Made by a program: the position numbers and the translations under genes. Of a stretch of DNA of 64,000 nucleotides, positions 32,539-40,943 are shown one piece after another (position 1 is the first letter of the stretch; each line of letters begins with the position of its first letter). The notes beneath the pieces are model-generated. The model was not told the DNA's origin. It was given only the letters and a program-made list of their open reading frames with translations, and searched no databases. Source of the DNA: Thermocatellispora tengchongensis. GTDB lineage: Bacteria > Actinomycetota > Actinomycetes > Streptosporangiales > Streptosporangiaceae. The stretch is from positions 1 to 64,000 of the forward strand of contig NZ_JACHGN010000004.1 in the NCBI RefSeq assembly GCF_014202315.1. Reading direction: 5' to 3'.

Positions 32539-33165
32539 CTACGCCGCGATCCGGTTGTGCTGCAGTTCCGCGGGGCCGGCCACCGCCTCCTGCGGCACGG
32601 TGTGCTCGGGGCGGCTGCGTTCCATGAGCCGGTCCATCAGCGCCAGGGCGATGGCGGAGATGATGAAGGTCAGATGGATCAGCGTCTTCCACAGCAACTC
32701 CCTGTCGGTGATGGCCGGCCGTCCGGCGTTGATGAAGATCTGTAGCAGGTGGATGGAGGAGATCCCGATGATCGCCATCGCCAGCTTGACCTTCAGGACG
32801 TTGGCGTTGACGTGGGACAGCCACTGCGGCTGGTCGGGGTGCCCGTCGATGCGCAGCCGCGAGACGAAGGTCTCGAAGCCGCCGACGATCACCATGATCA
32901 GCAGATTGGAGATCATCACCACGTCTACCAGTCCGAGGACGATCAGCATGATCGTCGTCTCGGCGACCTGACCGCCGAACCCGAGCGCTACCAGGTGCGA
33001 CAGCTCCACGAGGAACCGCCACACGTACACGACCTGGGCCACGATGAGCCCGATGTAGAGCGGTGCCTGGATCCAGCGGCTGAGGAACATGTAGTAGCCG
33101 AGGCGCTTGAGCGCGGCGCTCAGGGGCCAGGGCCTGGTGTCTGCCACCGATTGCAGCTTCAGCAC
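32539..33165 (-). CDS. YqhA/UPF0114 family membrane protein
   Basis: A 208-residue integral membrane protein with about four helices. SRWIQAPLYIGLIVAQVVYV, LGLVDVVMISNLLIMVIVGG and FVSRLRIDGHPDQPQWLSHV are characteristic of UPF0114. The family is conserved in bacteria but has no settled function. It starts with GTG 9 nt after the stop of the preceding small gene, so the two probably share a transcript. Confidence 0.9.
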   Translation of the reverse strand: MLKLQSVADTRPWPLSAALKRLGYYMFLSRWIQAPLYIGLIVAQVVYVWRFLVELSHLVALGFGGQVAETTIMLIVLGLVDVVMISNLLIMVIVGGFETFVSRLRIDGHPDQPQWLSHVNANVLKVKLAMAIIGISSIHLLQIFINAGRPAITDRELLWKTLIHLTFIISAIALALMDRLMERSRPEHTVPQEAVAGPAELQHNRIAA

Positions 33166-33174
33166 CGGTCGTCA

Positions 33175-33564
33175 CTAGGAGTTGAGGACGTTTATCAGGA
33201 CATGGTCAACGACGGCCTGCACCAGGGTGCCGCCGGGCTCGCCGGACAGGCCGGATAGGGGCGAGGGTGGTGTGCCGTCTCCGGGTGACGCGGCCATGGC
33301 GGCGGGGGCGGTGAGCGCGGCGAGCGCGAGCCCCGCGCCCGCCCCCGCGACCGCGGCCCGCGCGAACGCCCGGGTGACCCGGCGCGCGGCCATGGCCCGC
33401 CGTGGGCCGCGCGTGACGGCGGCGGGGACGGGGACCGACGCCGGCTTCGCGCGATCGGCGGTGGCGGGATCGGCGAGGCCGAGGGGGGTGGGATCGTCAC
33501 CCTTGACCGGGTCTTCGATCACCGCGGAATCGACGGCCTTGGCTGCGGCGCGGACGGTAAACAT
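33175..33564 (-). CDS. Small hypothetical protein with internal signal-like segment
   Basis: A 129-residue protein I do not recognise. A polar N-terminal region of about 57 residues precedes RRVTRAFARAAVAGAGAGLA and LAALTAPAAMAA, which looks like a signal peptide or membrane anchor, then a short tail ending VQAVVDHVLINVLNS. The strong GGAGGTG before ATG 33564 supports the upstream start; an internal ATG before the hydrophobic segment would give a normal secreted peptide of about 70 residues. It sits upstream of the YqhA-family gene. Confidence 0.6.
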   Translation of the reverse strand: MFTVRAAAKAVDSAVIEDPVKGDDPTPLGLADPATADRAKPASVPVPAAVTRGPRRAMAARRVTRAFARAAVAGAGAGLALAALTAPAAMAASPGDGTPPSPLSGLSGEPGGTLVQAVVDHVLINVLNS

Positions 33565-33773
33565 GGCACCTCCGGTTAGTCTAGGGTCGCGGTCGTCACG
33601 GTCAGTATCCAGTCAAGCACGGAACGAAACCTTCAACGGCGAGCCTCCGGCGACCTTTCCGGTACGCGTCCCCCCGCAGAGAGGGCCCCGGCGCGGCAAC
33701 GTACGCATGGACGGACATACCTCGCCACCGCTCCGGGGCCCGCACGCGGCCGATCAGTGCCGGCCGGCGCCCG

Positions 33774-33977
33774 TCAAGGGGCGAGGCAGTGGACGGCCGG
33801 CAGCTCGGTCGGCACGCCGGGCTGCGCGGGGTCGACGAGGTGGGTCACCTCGCCGACACTGGCGGTCAGGCACTCCACCGCCGCGACGGGGTCCACCACC
33901 GCGGAGGCGGCTGGGGCGACGGCCAGCACCCCGCCGGCCACTGCGGCGGCGACGAGCCCTCGGATGATGTGGCGCAT
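33774..33977 (-). CDS. Small secreted peptide with two cysteines
   Basis: A 67-residue product: signal peptide MRHIIRGLVAAAVAGGVLAV through APAASA, then about 40 residues with cysteines in AVECLTAS and AVHCLAP, likely a disulfide. AGGAGG precedes the ATG. No family is recognised. Together with the two small genes nearby it makes a cluster of short exported proteins. Confidence 0.7.
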   Translation of the reverse strand: MRHIIRGLVAAAVAGGVLAVAPAASAVVDPVAAVECLTASVGEVTHLVDPAQPGVPTELPAVHCLAP

Positions 33978-34438
33978 GTGATCCTCCTGGATTCGGTTAC
34001 GAGCACCACCGCTATCGTTACACCATGTAGTCGCTCGGTAACCGAAGATTACGGAGTTCTCATGCGCGAGCCCCTGGCCCGCGGCGGTGTTCCCGTCCGA
34101 TTCCTCGCCGACCCCATGGCGGCGCCATGTAATCATCTGATAACGTTGTGTAGCCGATCTAGGGATGTCCTCCGGCTACGGAGCGACAACAGGGGGCGGG
34201 CCGAGTTCTGAGGGGGGCTCGCCCGCCGCCTGCCCTAGATCGCCCAGCGTCGGGCCGGCCCCGGTCCAACGCCCCGATACCGCCCTCGCGCCGTTCCGGC
34301 CGGTCATTTTTGCCCCTGCCATGGCCGTCCGGAACGGCGCGCTGGGTGCCGCTCGGGGCGCGACCGACGCGGGCTCAGGGCGAGCGGTACAGGCGCGGTG
34401 TAGGCAGGGGCCTCAGGCGGGGGGTATAGGACGCGGGG
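33978..34438. other. Intergenic region without a supported gene
   Basis: Contains the probable promoter of the small secreted peptide gene and, from about 34380, a degenerate partial copy of the 63-bp repeat. The sequence is locally AT-richer around 34010-34160. No coding region is supported. Confidence 0.5.
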
Positions 34439-34627
34439 GGTATAGGACGGGGACTCGGGTGGGCGGGATCGGCACCGCATAGGTAGGGGGCCTCAGGCGG
34501 CGGTATAGGACGGGCGGCCCGGGTGGGCGGGATCGGCACGGTATAGGGCGGGGCCTCAGACGGCGGCATAGGACGGGCGGCCCGGGTGGGCGGGATCGGC
34601 ACGGTATGGGCAGGGGCTCAGGTGGGG
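34439..34627. repeat. Three tandem copies of a 63-bp unit
   Basis: Units begin at 34439, 34502 and 34565, each starting GG(T/C)ATAGGACGGG and containing GGGTGGGCGGGATCGGCAC. Copies 2 and 3 are nearly identical; a partial copy precedes the first. The period is divisible by three, so the minus strand reads as a 21-residue proline/arginine-rich repeat in open frame, directly downstream of the phosphopantetheinyl transferase gene. Without a start signal I do not call it coding. Confidence 0.85.
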
Positions 34628-34667
34628 GCGGTAGAGACATGCGGTAGAGGGCGGTAGAGACGGCGGC

Positions 34668-35318
34668 TCAGGTCGCCGGTAGCGACAGGGCCGCCAGGAG
34701 CAGGCCGTCGCGGGCCAGCCAGCGGCCCGGCGGCGGCGCGGCCAGGGGAGGTGGGGCCGGGACCAGGATGCGTACGGTGAAGGTGCCGTCGGCGGCGGGG
34801 GTGACCAGGGCGTCCTCGAAGCCCAGCCAGCGGCCCGTCACCGGGTACCACGCCTTGTAGATCGCCTCCTTGGCGCAGAAGAGCAGCCGGTCCCAGCAGA
34901 TCGACGGGTCGGCGGCGCGGAGTGCGGGGAGGCGGGCGGCCTCCTCGGGGCGGGCGATGGCGTCGTACACGCCGTCGGGCAGCGGCGCGTGCGGTTCGGC
35001 GTCGATGCCGACCGAGACGAGGACGTCGTCACGGGCGACGGCCGCCGCGCGGTAGCCGTCGCAGTGAGTGATCGAACCGACCACGCCGGGCGGCCACAAC
35101 GGCTCCCGTTTGGGGCCAGAAAGGATGGGAACGGGCGCGATGCCCAGTTCGGCCAGGGCACGGCGGGCGCACGCGCGCGCCGCCACGTACTCGTCGCGGC
35201 GCTTGGGCACGGCGCGCGCGATGGCCTCCTCCTCGCCCGGGAACGGCTTGTCGTCCACCGGGCCGTTGCCGAACCTCTCGGCCGCCGCGGCCCCGGGGGG
35301 CAGGATCTCCTCGATCAT
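34668..35318 (-). CDS. 4'-phosphopantetheinyl transferase, Sfp/EntD type
   Basis: A 216-residue enzyme that moves the phosphopantetheine arm of CoA to carrier proteins of polyketide, peptide or fatty acid synthases. It shows GSITHCDGYRAAAVA, the magnesium site GIDAEPHAPLPDGV and the catalytic stretch WDRLLFCAKEAIYKAWYP. It resembles the EntD-like class found in actinomycetes as the general activator of secondary metabolism. It starts 8 nt after the metallophosphoesterase stop and must be cotranscribed with it, an arrangement seen in other actinomycetes. Confidence 0.93.
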   Translation of the reverse strand: MIEEILPPGAAAAERFGNGPVDDKPFPGEEEAIARAVPKRRDEYVAARACARRALAELGIAPVPILSGPKREPLWPPGVVGSITHCDGYRAAAVARDDVLVSVGIDAEPHAPLPDGVYDAIARPEEAARLPALRAADPSICWDRLLFCAKEAIYKAWYPVTGRWLGFEDALVTPAADGTFTVRILVPAPPPLAAPPPGRWLARDGLLLAALSLPAT

Positions 35319-35325
35319 CGTCCGC

Positions 35326-36162
35326 TCACGGCCTCTCGGAGGGGAAGACGCGGCGCAGGCCCGGGACACGCCCTCGGGGCCGCCACTCGCGCGGGTAGCC
35401 GACCGACACCTCTTCGAAACGCACCCCGTCGATCCACATGGTGCGGGGGATGTGCAGGTGGCCGTACACGACCGCCGCCGCCCGGTGGCGTACGTGCCAG
35501 TCGGCCGTGAGTGCGGTGCCGCACCACATGGCGAACTCGGGGTAGCGCAGCACGCGGGTTGGCTCGCGGACCAGCGGCCAGTGGCTGACCAGCACCGTCG
35601 GCAGGCCGGGGTCCAGCTCGGCCAGGCGCCGCTCGGTCTCCTCGGCGCGGGCGCGGCTCCACGCCTCGCGGCTCGGGTACGGGTCGGGGTGCAGCAGCAG
35701 CTCGTCGGTGCAGACCACCCCCACCTCGTACGCCCGCTCCAGCGCCGCCGCCTTCGTGGCGAACCCGGCGGGCAGGAACGAGTAGTCGTACAGCACGAAC
35801 AGCGGCGCGATGGCCACCGGCCCGCCCTCGCCGCGCCACACCGCGTACGGGTCCTCGGGGGTCAGCACCCCGAGGCCGCGGCACATGTCCACCAGGTACC
35901 GGTAGCGTGCCTCGCCGCGCAGCTCCACCGGGTCGCGCGGCGGAGTCCACAGCTCGTGGTTGCCCGGCGCCCAGATGACGGTGCCGAAGCGCTCGGCGAG
36001 CACGCGCAGCGCCCACTCGACGTCCTCGGCGAACTCGCCCACGTCACCGGCGACGATCAGCCAATCGCCCTCGACGACCGGCCTGAGCCGCTCGACGATC
36101 TCGCGATTCTCCTTGTGCCCGACGTGCAGGTCACTGATCGCGTACAGGGAGGGCTCAGGCAT
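35326..36162 (-). CDS. Metallophosphoesterase
   Basis: A 278-residue calcineurin-like phosphoesterase. The five family motifs are present: ISDLHVGH, AGDVGEF, APGNHELW, VSHWPL and YGHLHIPR, which together hold two metal ions. The substrate is unknown. It is coupled to the phosphopantetheinyl transferase gene; a role in phosphopantetheine or carrier-protein turnover would be attractive but is speculation. Confidence 0.92.
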   Translation of the reverse strand: MPEPSLYAISDLHVGHKENREIVERLRPVVEGDWLIVAGDVGEFAEDVEWALRVLAERFGTVIWAPGNHELWTPPRDPVELRGEARYRYLVDMCRGLGVLTPEDPYAVWRGEGGPVAIAPLFVLYDYSFLPAGFATKAAALERAYEVGVVCTDELLLHPDPYPSREAWSRARAEETERRLAELDPGLPTVLVSHWPLVREPTRVLRYPEFAMWCGTALTADWHVRHRAAAVVYGHLHIPRTMWIDGVRFEEVSVGYPREWRPRGRVPGLRRVFPSERP

Positions 36163-36269
36163 CGCCGCCCCGACGGCACACCCCGAACCCGGCGGACACG
36201 GACACCACGGCCTCCTCGCGCTCCAAGGGACGCACGATCATCGTAACGGGGCCGGGTGAACCGGAGGTG

Positions 36270-37112
36270 TCAGGGCTTGCGCCCCAAGCCACCCCAGGCG
36301 TTCACCGGGGTAGAGGCGCCGAACGGGTTGGGGTCGGGGCGCCACTCGTGGATCTGCACGACGCCGGGCTCGACGAGTTCCAGGCCGTCGAGGAACCGGG
36401 CGATCTGCTCGGGGCTGCGCAGGGCGTAGGGCACCGAGCCGCCCTCGTTGTACATGGCCTGCGCCTCGACGAACGCGGGGTCGGTGTTGGTGCCGTCGTA
36501 CGTCGCGAGGTAGCCGCCGGACGGCAGCGCCTGCTTGAACGCGTCGAGGATGCGGCGGGCCTCGACGTCGTCCTCGCCCACGACGGGGACGTGGCCGAGC
36601 ACGCCCATCAGCATGAACGCGATGGGCCGGGAGAAGTCCAGCTTCGTGCGCGCGATCTCGATGATGCGGCCGGGGTCGTTCAGGTCGGCCTCGATGTAGT
36701 CGGTGGTGCCGGCCGGGTTGGCGGTGAGCAGGGCGTGCGCGTGGGCGAGCACCAGGGGGTCGTTGTCGACGTAGACGACGTGGGCGTCGGGGGCGACCCG
36801 CTGGGCGACCTCGTGGGTGTTGTCGTGGCTGGGCAGGCCGGTGCCGACGTCCAGGAACTGGCGCACGCCCAGGTCGGCGGCGAGGTGGCGGACGACGCGG
36901 GAGATGAAGTAGCGCGACACGCGCGCCAGATCGAAGATCCCGGGGAAGATCGCGGCGTACTGGTCACCGGCCTCCTGATCCACCGGGAAGTAGTCCTTGC
37001 CGCCCATCCAGTAGTTCCAGATCCGCGCCGAGTGGGGCACGGAGGTGTCGATTCCCGCCATCAGGTCTTTCTCTGCCTCGCTCCACGGGAACGCCGTGTC
37101 ATCACCGTTCAC
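36270..37112 (-). CDS. SAM-dependent methyltransferase, PF04672 family, second copy
   Basis: A 280-residue paralogue of the protein at 28099-28908, with SVPHSARIWNYWMGGKDYFPVD, FLDVGTGLPSHDNTHE and VVYVDNDPLVLAHAHA in the same order. GTG 37112 has AAGGAGG eight bases upstream and overlaps the stop of the DUF5753 regulator by four bases (GTGA), so the two proteins are translationally coupled. Target and role are unknown for the family; the coupling suggests it acts with the regulator. Confidence 0.92.
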   Translation of the reverse strand: MNGDDTAFPWSEAEKDLMAGIDTSVPHSARIWNYWMGGKDYFPVDQEAGDQYAAIFPGIFDLARVSRYFISRVVRHLAADLGVRQFLDVGTGLPSHDNTHEVAQRVAPDAHVVYVDNDPLVLAHAHALLTANPAGTTDYIEADLNDPGRIIEIARTKLDFSRPIAFMLMGVLGHVPVVGEDDVEARRILDAFKQALPSGGYLATYDGTNTDPAFVEAQAMYNEGGSVPYALRSPEQIARFLDGLELVEPGVVQIHEWRPDPNPFGASTPVNAWGGLGRKP

Positions 37113-38215
37113 GGCATGCCTCCTTGGGGGTCGTCGAGAATGCGGTCGAGGAACGCCTCGGTCTGGGCGGGCCAATCGGCCTCTATGCCCAGGCGACTGA
37201 GCAACTGACTGTAATGATGTACGTTATCCGGATCGTCCAGGAAGAGCCCACCGGTCACATGTGCGAGATGAACAACATCCGGAAACTGCCGCTCCGGAAA
37301 GCGGAGCAGGGTAATGGGCGCGTCGGAACCGCCGTTTCCGCCGTCGCGTTCGGGTAGCACCTGAATGGTGACGTTCGGCCGTTTGCAGCTCTCGCGCAGC
37401 GATTCGAGCTGCTCCCGCATCGTGGCCGCGTCGCCGACCGGCCGGCGCAGCGCCGCCTCGTCGATGACGGCCCACAGCTTGGCCGTGTTGGGCCCGGTCA
37501 GGATACGGCCGCGTCCGGTGCGCAGGCGTACGCGGCGCTCCACCTCGGCCCGGGGCAGGCGCGGGTGCTCCGCGGCGATGACGGCGCGGGCGTACGCCTC
37601 GGTCTGCAGCAGGGCCGGGACGGTCTGGGTGTCGTAGGTGCGGATGAGGCTGGCCGCGGACTCCAGGCTGAGGAAGACCTGCACCGGCTCCGGGAGCCAG
37701 TCGCGGTGCTCGGCGTACCACCAGCACCGCACCCGGGCCTCGCGCGCCAGCGCGATCACATCGACCAGCCGCGACCCCCAGCCCCCCTCCTCCGATCCCG
37801 TACGCCCGCCGCCCCCGCCGCCGCCGGCCCCGCGCGCCGCACCCACGGCCTTCTTGGCCACGGCCCTGGCCTGACGCAACGCCGCCCCCGCCGCCTCGTG
37901 CCGGGCCTTCCACTCCTCCAGGGTCCCGACGCAGGCGAGATCCACCCCACCCTCCCGCGCGGCCTCGGCCAGCACGGTCACGAACGAGGCCACCCACTGC
38001 CACTTCGGCAGCCCACGCCGCCGCCCCATGAGGATGTCGTTGGTGGTCGACTCCGGCAGCGGCAACACCCGCAGCGACGACATCCCCTCGGCGCCCCGGC
38101 AACGCTTGGACAGCCGATGCACCTCGGCATAACTGGGCGGCCCGGCCGCCTCCCACGCCCGGTTCAGGTCGGCGATGAATTCCTCCAGCACCGACGGGTG
38201 CCCGCCGTCAGTCAT
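37109..38215 (-). CDS. DUF5753 domain regulator with helix-turn-helix-like N-terminus
   Basis: A 368-residue protein. Residues 1-95 resemble the atypical helix-turn-helix of actinomycete regulators (VHRLSKRCRG, PESTTNDILMGRRRGLPKW). A glycine-rich linker near 140 is followed by the DUF5753 domain at about 180-360: FLSLESAASLIRTYDTQTVP, LLQTEAYARAVI, ERRVRLRTGR and the end HYSQLLSRLG. Such proteins (BldB/WhiJ-associated type) act in development and antibiotic regulation. CAAGGT precedes ATG 38215. It is coupled to a PF04672 methyltransferase instead of the commoner DUF397 partner. Confidence 0.87.
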   Translation of the reverse strand: MTDGGHPSVLEEFIADLNRAWEAAGPPSYAEVHRLSKRCRGAEGMSSLRVLPLPESTTNDILMGRRRGLPKWQWVASFVTVLAEAAREGGVDLACVGTLEEWKARHEAAGAALRQARAVAKKAVGAARGAGGGGGGGRTGSEEGGWGSRLVDVIALAREARVRCWWYAEHRDWLPEPVQVFLSLESAASLIRTYDTQTVPALLQTEAYARAVIAAEHPRLPRAEVERRVRLRTGRGRILTGPNTAKLWAVIDEAALRRPVGDAATMREQLESLRESCKRPNVTIQVLPERDGGNGGSDAPITLLRFPERQFPDVVHLAHVTGGLFLDDPDNVHHYSQLLSRLGIEADWPAQTEAFLDRILDDPQGGMP

Positions 38216-38345
38216 ACCTTGATCCTTTTGCTTGAGGCACAGGAGACGCACACATCGTGCCACCACGGCGCACACCAGACCAGGAAAATGCCGGGATATC
38301 CTGACACCCCAGCTCCCGCAAATCCCCCCAGACGCTGACATTTCC

Positions 38346-38360
38346 TGACATCACATGTCA
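38346..38360. promoter_or_regulatory. TGACAT inverted repeat upstream of the DUF5753 gene
   Basis: TGACAT-CAC-ATGTCA is a perfect 6-bp inverted repeat 131 bp before the regulator start. Further TGACA half sites lie just downstream of it toward the gene, near 38301 and 38336. This clustering suggests an operator, possibly autoregulatory. Confidence 0.4.
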
Positions 38361-39083
38361 ACCCACCCACAAAGCAAACCCGGAAATACCCCATATTTCC
38401 CGCCCAATTCCCCCACTGCTCGCGCCTGTCAGCACAGCCGAGTTCCACTCGCCCCCGAATGGCCCTCACCCCCAGCCGGTTTCCACACCAAGGGGGAGTG
38501 TCCGGGCAACGGTGGATCTTGCGCCCGACGGGATGGGGTGGACGCCGGAACTTGCGGAAACGCGACGCCCTCCGGCCGCCTCCTCCCGAACGGTGACACA
38601 CCCCACCAAGGCGTGCCGGTGGGGCCAGCATCAACGGGCGCTCCGTCGCGCCCGCCGCTGCCGCATCGAGGCGCAGGCCGACGGGGTAAGCAGGGTCGGC
38701 CAAGTAGGGCGTGTGACCGCATGGCCCGACCAAGCCGGAGCCTGACGGATGCGGTGACCAGGACCACCTGCCCGGCGGGGAGAGGGTGCCGGTGGCGCCA
38801 CAGTCCGCGGGCAGGCACCATCCGGCCCAACGGGCGGGGCGTGCCAGGGGCGGCATGGTCGGCGGGCGGGGCGTTTCTGCCGATGAGGGGTGCGGACGGC
38901 GACGGCCTGGGCACGACCGGGATGCACTGGGCCTCTTCGGCGAGGAACCACCCTCCCCATCGCGGCCACAGCCCCGCCCGCGCGCACGCCGCGGGGCGCC
39001 CCCGCCGCCGCCTCGCCGCCGCCCCATCTCGCCCCGCCCGCGCGCCGCCGCGGGGCGGGTACGGGGCAGGGGGAATGCGTGGG
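38361..39083. other. Long intergenic region without a supported gene
   Basis: About 720 bp between the DUF5753 promoter and the YchJ gene. Several open frames exist on both strands, but none has a ribosome site, family motif or consistent third-position bias. Local GC falls near 38390-38460. It may be a decayed gene or a spacer. Confidence 0.5.
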
Positions 39084-39506
39084 TCAGGGGGTGGTGGGGC
39101 CTACGTAGACCCAGGTGCCGGCGTGTCTGGTGAAGTGGCTGTGTTCTTCCAGGTGGGCCTGGGTGCCGTGTTGGGTGTAGTGGGCGCGGAAGCGGACGGT
39201 GCCTTCGGTGTGGAAGGGGGAGCCCCCGGTGGTTTCCAGGATCTCCAGGTGGGTCCAGTGGGTGCGGGGGTCGAGGGTCAGGTGGGGTGGGCGGGTGTCG
39301 GGGTGCCAGGTGCGCAGCAGGTACGCCGTGTCGCCCACGCTGAAGGCGCTGAATCTCGACCGCATCAGGGCCTCCGCGGTGGACGCGGTGGCGGTGCCGC
39401 GGTGGAGGCGGCCGCAGCACCCTGCGTACGGGGTGGGGTGGCCGCAGGGGCAGGAGCGCGCGGGCTTGGGGGCGCGGTGGGGCTTGGCTGGTGACACGTG
39501 GGCCAT
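39084..39506 (-). CDS. YchJ/UPF0225 family protein with SEC-C motif
   Basis: A 140-residue protein. The N-terminal SCPCGHPTPYAGCCGRLH is a SEC-C zinc-binding motif, followed by the YchJ domain with TAEALMRSRFSAFSVGDTAYL, LRTWHPDTRP and VRFRAHYTQHG. The fold is NTF2-like. The function is unknown, and the SEC-C motif suggests a link to protein quality control or translation. It stands alone. Confidence 0.93.
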   Translation of the reverse strand: MAHVSPAKPHRAPKPARSCPCGHPTPYAGCCGRLHRGTATASTAEALMRSRFSAFSVGDTAYLLRTWHPDTRPPHLTLDPRTHWTHLEILETTGGSPFHTEGTVRFRAHYTQHGTQAHLEEHSHFTRHAGTWVYVGPTTP

Positions 39507-39593
39507 TGTGCCGGGAAGGGCGGTGTGCTCCGTCCTCCAGCGCCCGGCGGAGCGGTGCGCTCAAGGCCACCTGCGCCTGGCAGCGCGGTGTGC

Positions 39594-40826
39594 TCAGTCC
39601 ACCAGTGCCTGGTAGACGAGCTGGCGCAACTGGCTGCGGATCGGGTGGGTGCTCGACGGGAGGAGCTGGGTGAGGAAGACCACGGTGATCTCCTCGGCGG
39701 GGTCCACCCAGAAGGCGGTGCTCGCGGCGCCGCCCCAGTTGTACTCGCCGCGGGAGGCCAGGCCGCGGAAGCGTACCGGGTCTTCCACCACGGCGAAGCC
39801 CAGGCCGAAGCCGACGCCGGCGTAGGAAACCTCGGCGAAGACCGGGCGGCCGAACTGGTCCAGGTCGGCGCCGCCGGGGAGGTGGTTGCGGGTCATGTAG
39901 GCGACGGTGCGCGGGCCGAGCAGGCGTACGCCGTCGAGTTCGCCGCCGCGCAGCAGCATCTGGGTGAAGCGGTGGTAGTCGGCGGCGGTGGAGATCAGGC
40001 CGCCGCCCCCGGAGGGGGCCTTGGGCGGGCGGAGGGCGGCGTCGCCCACGTCCACCGGCACGGGGCGGCCCCGCTGGTCGGCGTTGTAGAGCGCGGCCAG
40101 GCGGGCGGCGTCGGCGGGCTCGATGGAGAAGGCGGTGTCGGTCATGCCCAGCGGAGTGAAGATCCGCTCGGCCAGGAACCGGTCCAGGGGCAGCCCGGAG
40201 GCGGCCTCGACGACGCGGCCGAGCACGTCGGTGGCGACGGAGTAGTTCCACTGGGTGCCGGGCTCGAACAGCAGGGGAAGGGCGGCCCACCGGTCCACGA
40301 TCTCGGCCAGGTCGAGGTCCGGGGGCAGGCCGTTTCCGAAGCCGGCCCTGCGGTACATCTGGTCCACGACGTGGACGTTCTGGAAGGCGTAGGCGAGCCC
40401 GGCGGTGTGGGTGAGCAGGTGCCAGATCCGCACCGGCTCCAGGGCGGGGCGGGTGACGGGCTTGGTCGCGGGCCCCTTCTCGTAGACCCGCATCTCGGCG
40501 AAGGAGGGGATGAACCGGCTGACCGGGTCGGTGAGTTCGAGCAGGCCCTCCTCGTACAGCATCATGATCGCGACCGAGGTGATCGGCTTGGTCATGGAGT
40601 AGATCCGGAACAGCGTGTCGTGCTCGACCGGCGCCCCGAAGGCCAGGTCGCGGGCGCCGTACGCCGACAGGTGCGCGATCTCGCCGCGTCTGCTGACCAG
40701 CACCAGCCAGCCGGGCAGGCGCCCGTCGTCCACGTAGGCGGCGAAGTGGCGGTCGATACGGCGCAGCCGGGCGGCGTCGAAGCCGACGTCCACGGGATCG
40801 CAGGTGACCTGAAGCACGACCGCCAT
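39594..40826 (-). CDS. Serine hydrolase of the beta-lactamase class C/esterase family
   Basis: A 410-residue cytoplasmic-looking esterase. The SxxK nucleophile motif is IYSMTKPITS, the Tyr motif WNYSVATDVLG, and the third motif falls near GGAASTAFW. LLTHTAGLAYAF and PLGMTDTAF are further family stretches. Class C-like esterases of this group hydrolyse short esters or lactones and not usually beta-lactams. No signal peptide is visible. No clear ribosome-binding site precedes the ATG, so translation may be leaderless. Confidence 0.9.
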   Translation of the reverse strand: MAVVLQVTCDPVDVGFDAARLRRIDRHFAAYVDDGRLPGWLVLVSRRGEIAHLSAYGARDLAFGAPVEHDTLFRIYSMTKPITSVAIMMLYEEGLLELTDPVSRFIPSFAEMRVYEKGPATKPVTRPALEPVRIWHLLTHTAGLAYAFQNVHVVDQMYRRAGFGNGLPPDLDLAEIVDRWAALPLLFEPGTQWNYSVATDVLGRVVEAASGLPLDRFLAERIFTPLGMTDTAFSIEPADAARLAALYNADQRGRPVPVDVGDAALRPPKAPSGGGGLISTAADYHRFTQMLLRGGELDGVRLLGPRTVAYMTRNHLPGGADLDQFGRPVFAEVSYAGVGFGLGFAVVEDPVRFRGLASRGEYNWGGAASTAFWVDPAEEITVVFLTQLLPSSTHPIRSQLRQLVYQALVD

Positions 40827-40943
40827 ATTAGAACCTTATTCTGGGATCGCCTACGGAGTGTCCGGATGCGGACATCTGTGTGAACCTGGGAGCACCGCTC
40901 CTCGTCCCCCCAGTGCCCCCTCATCCCCCACAGGAGCCACATC

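Noticed and set aside
34375-34640. Proline-rich peptide gene on the minus strand
   Set aside because: Open only because the repeat period is divisible by three; no ribosome site or conserved start.
38355-39494. Possible gene of about 380 codons between the DUF5753 and YchJ genes
   Set aside because: It runs antisense through YchJ, has no ribosome site and no recognisable motif.
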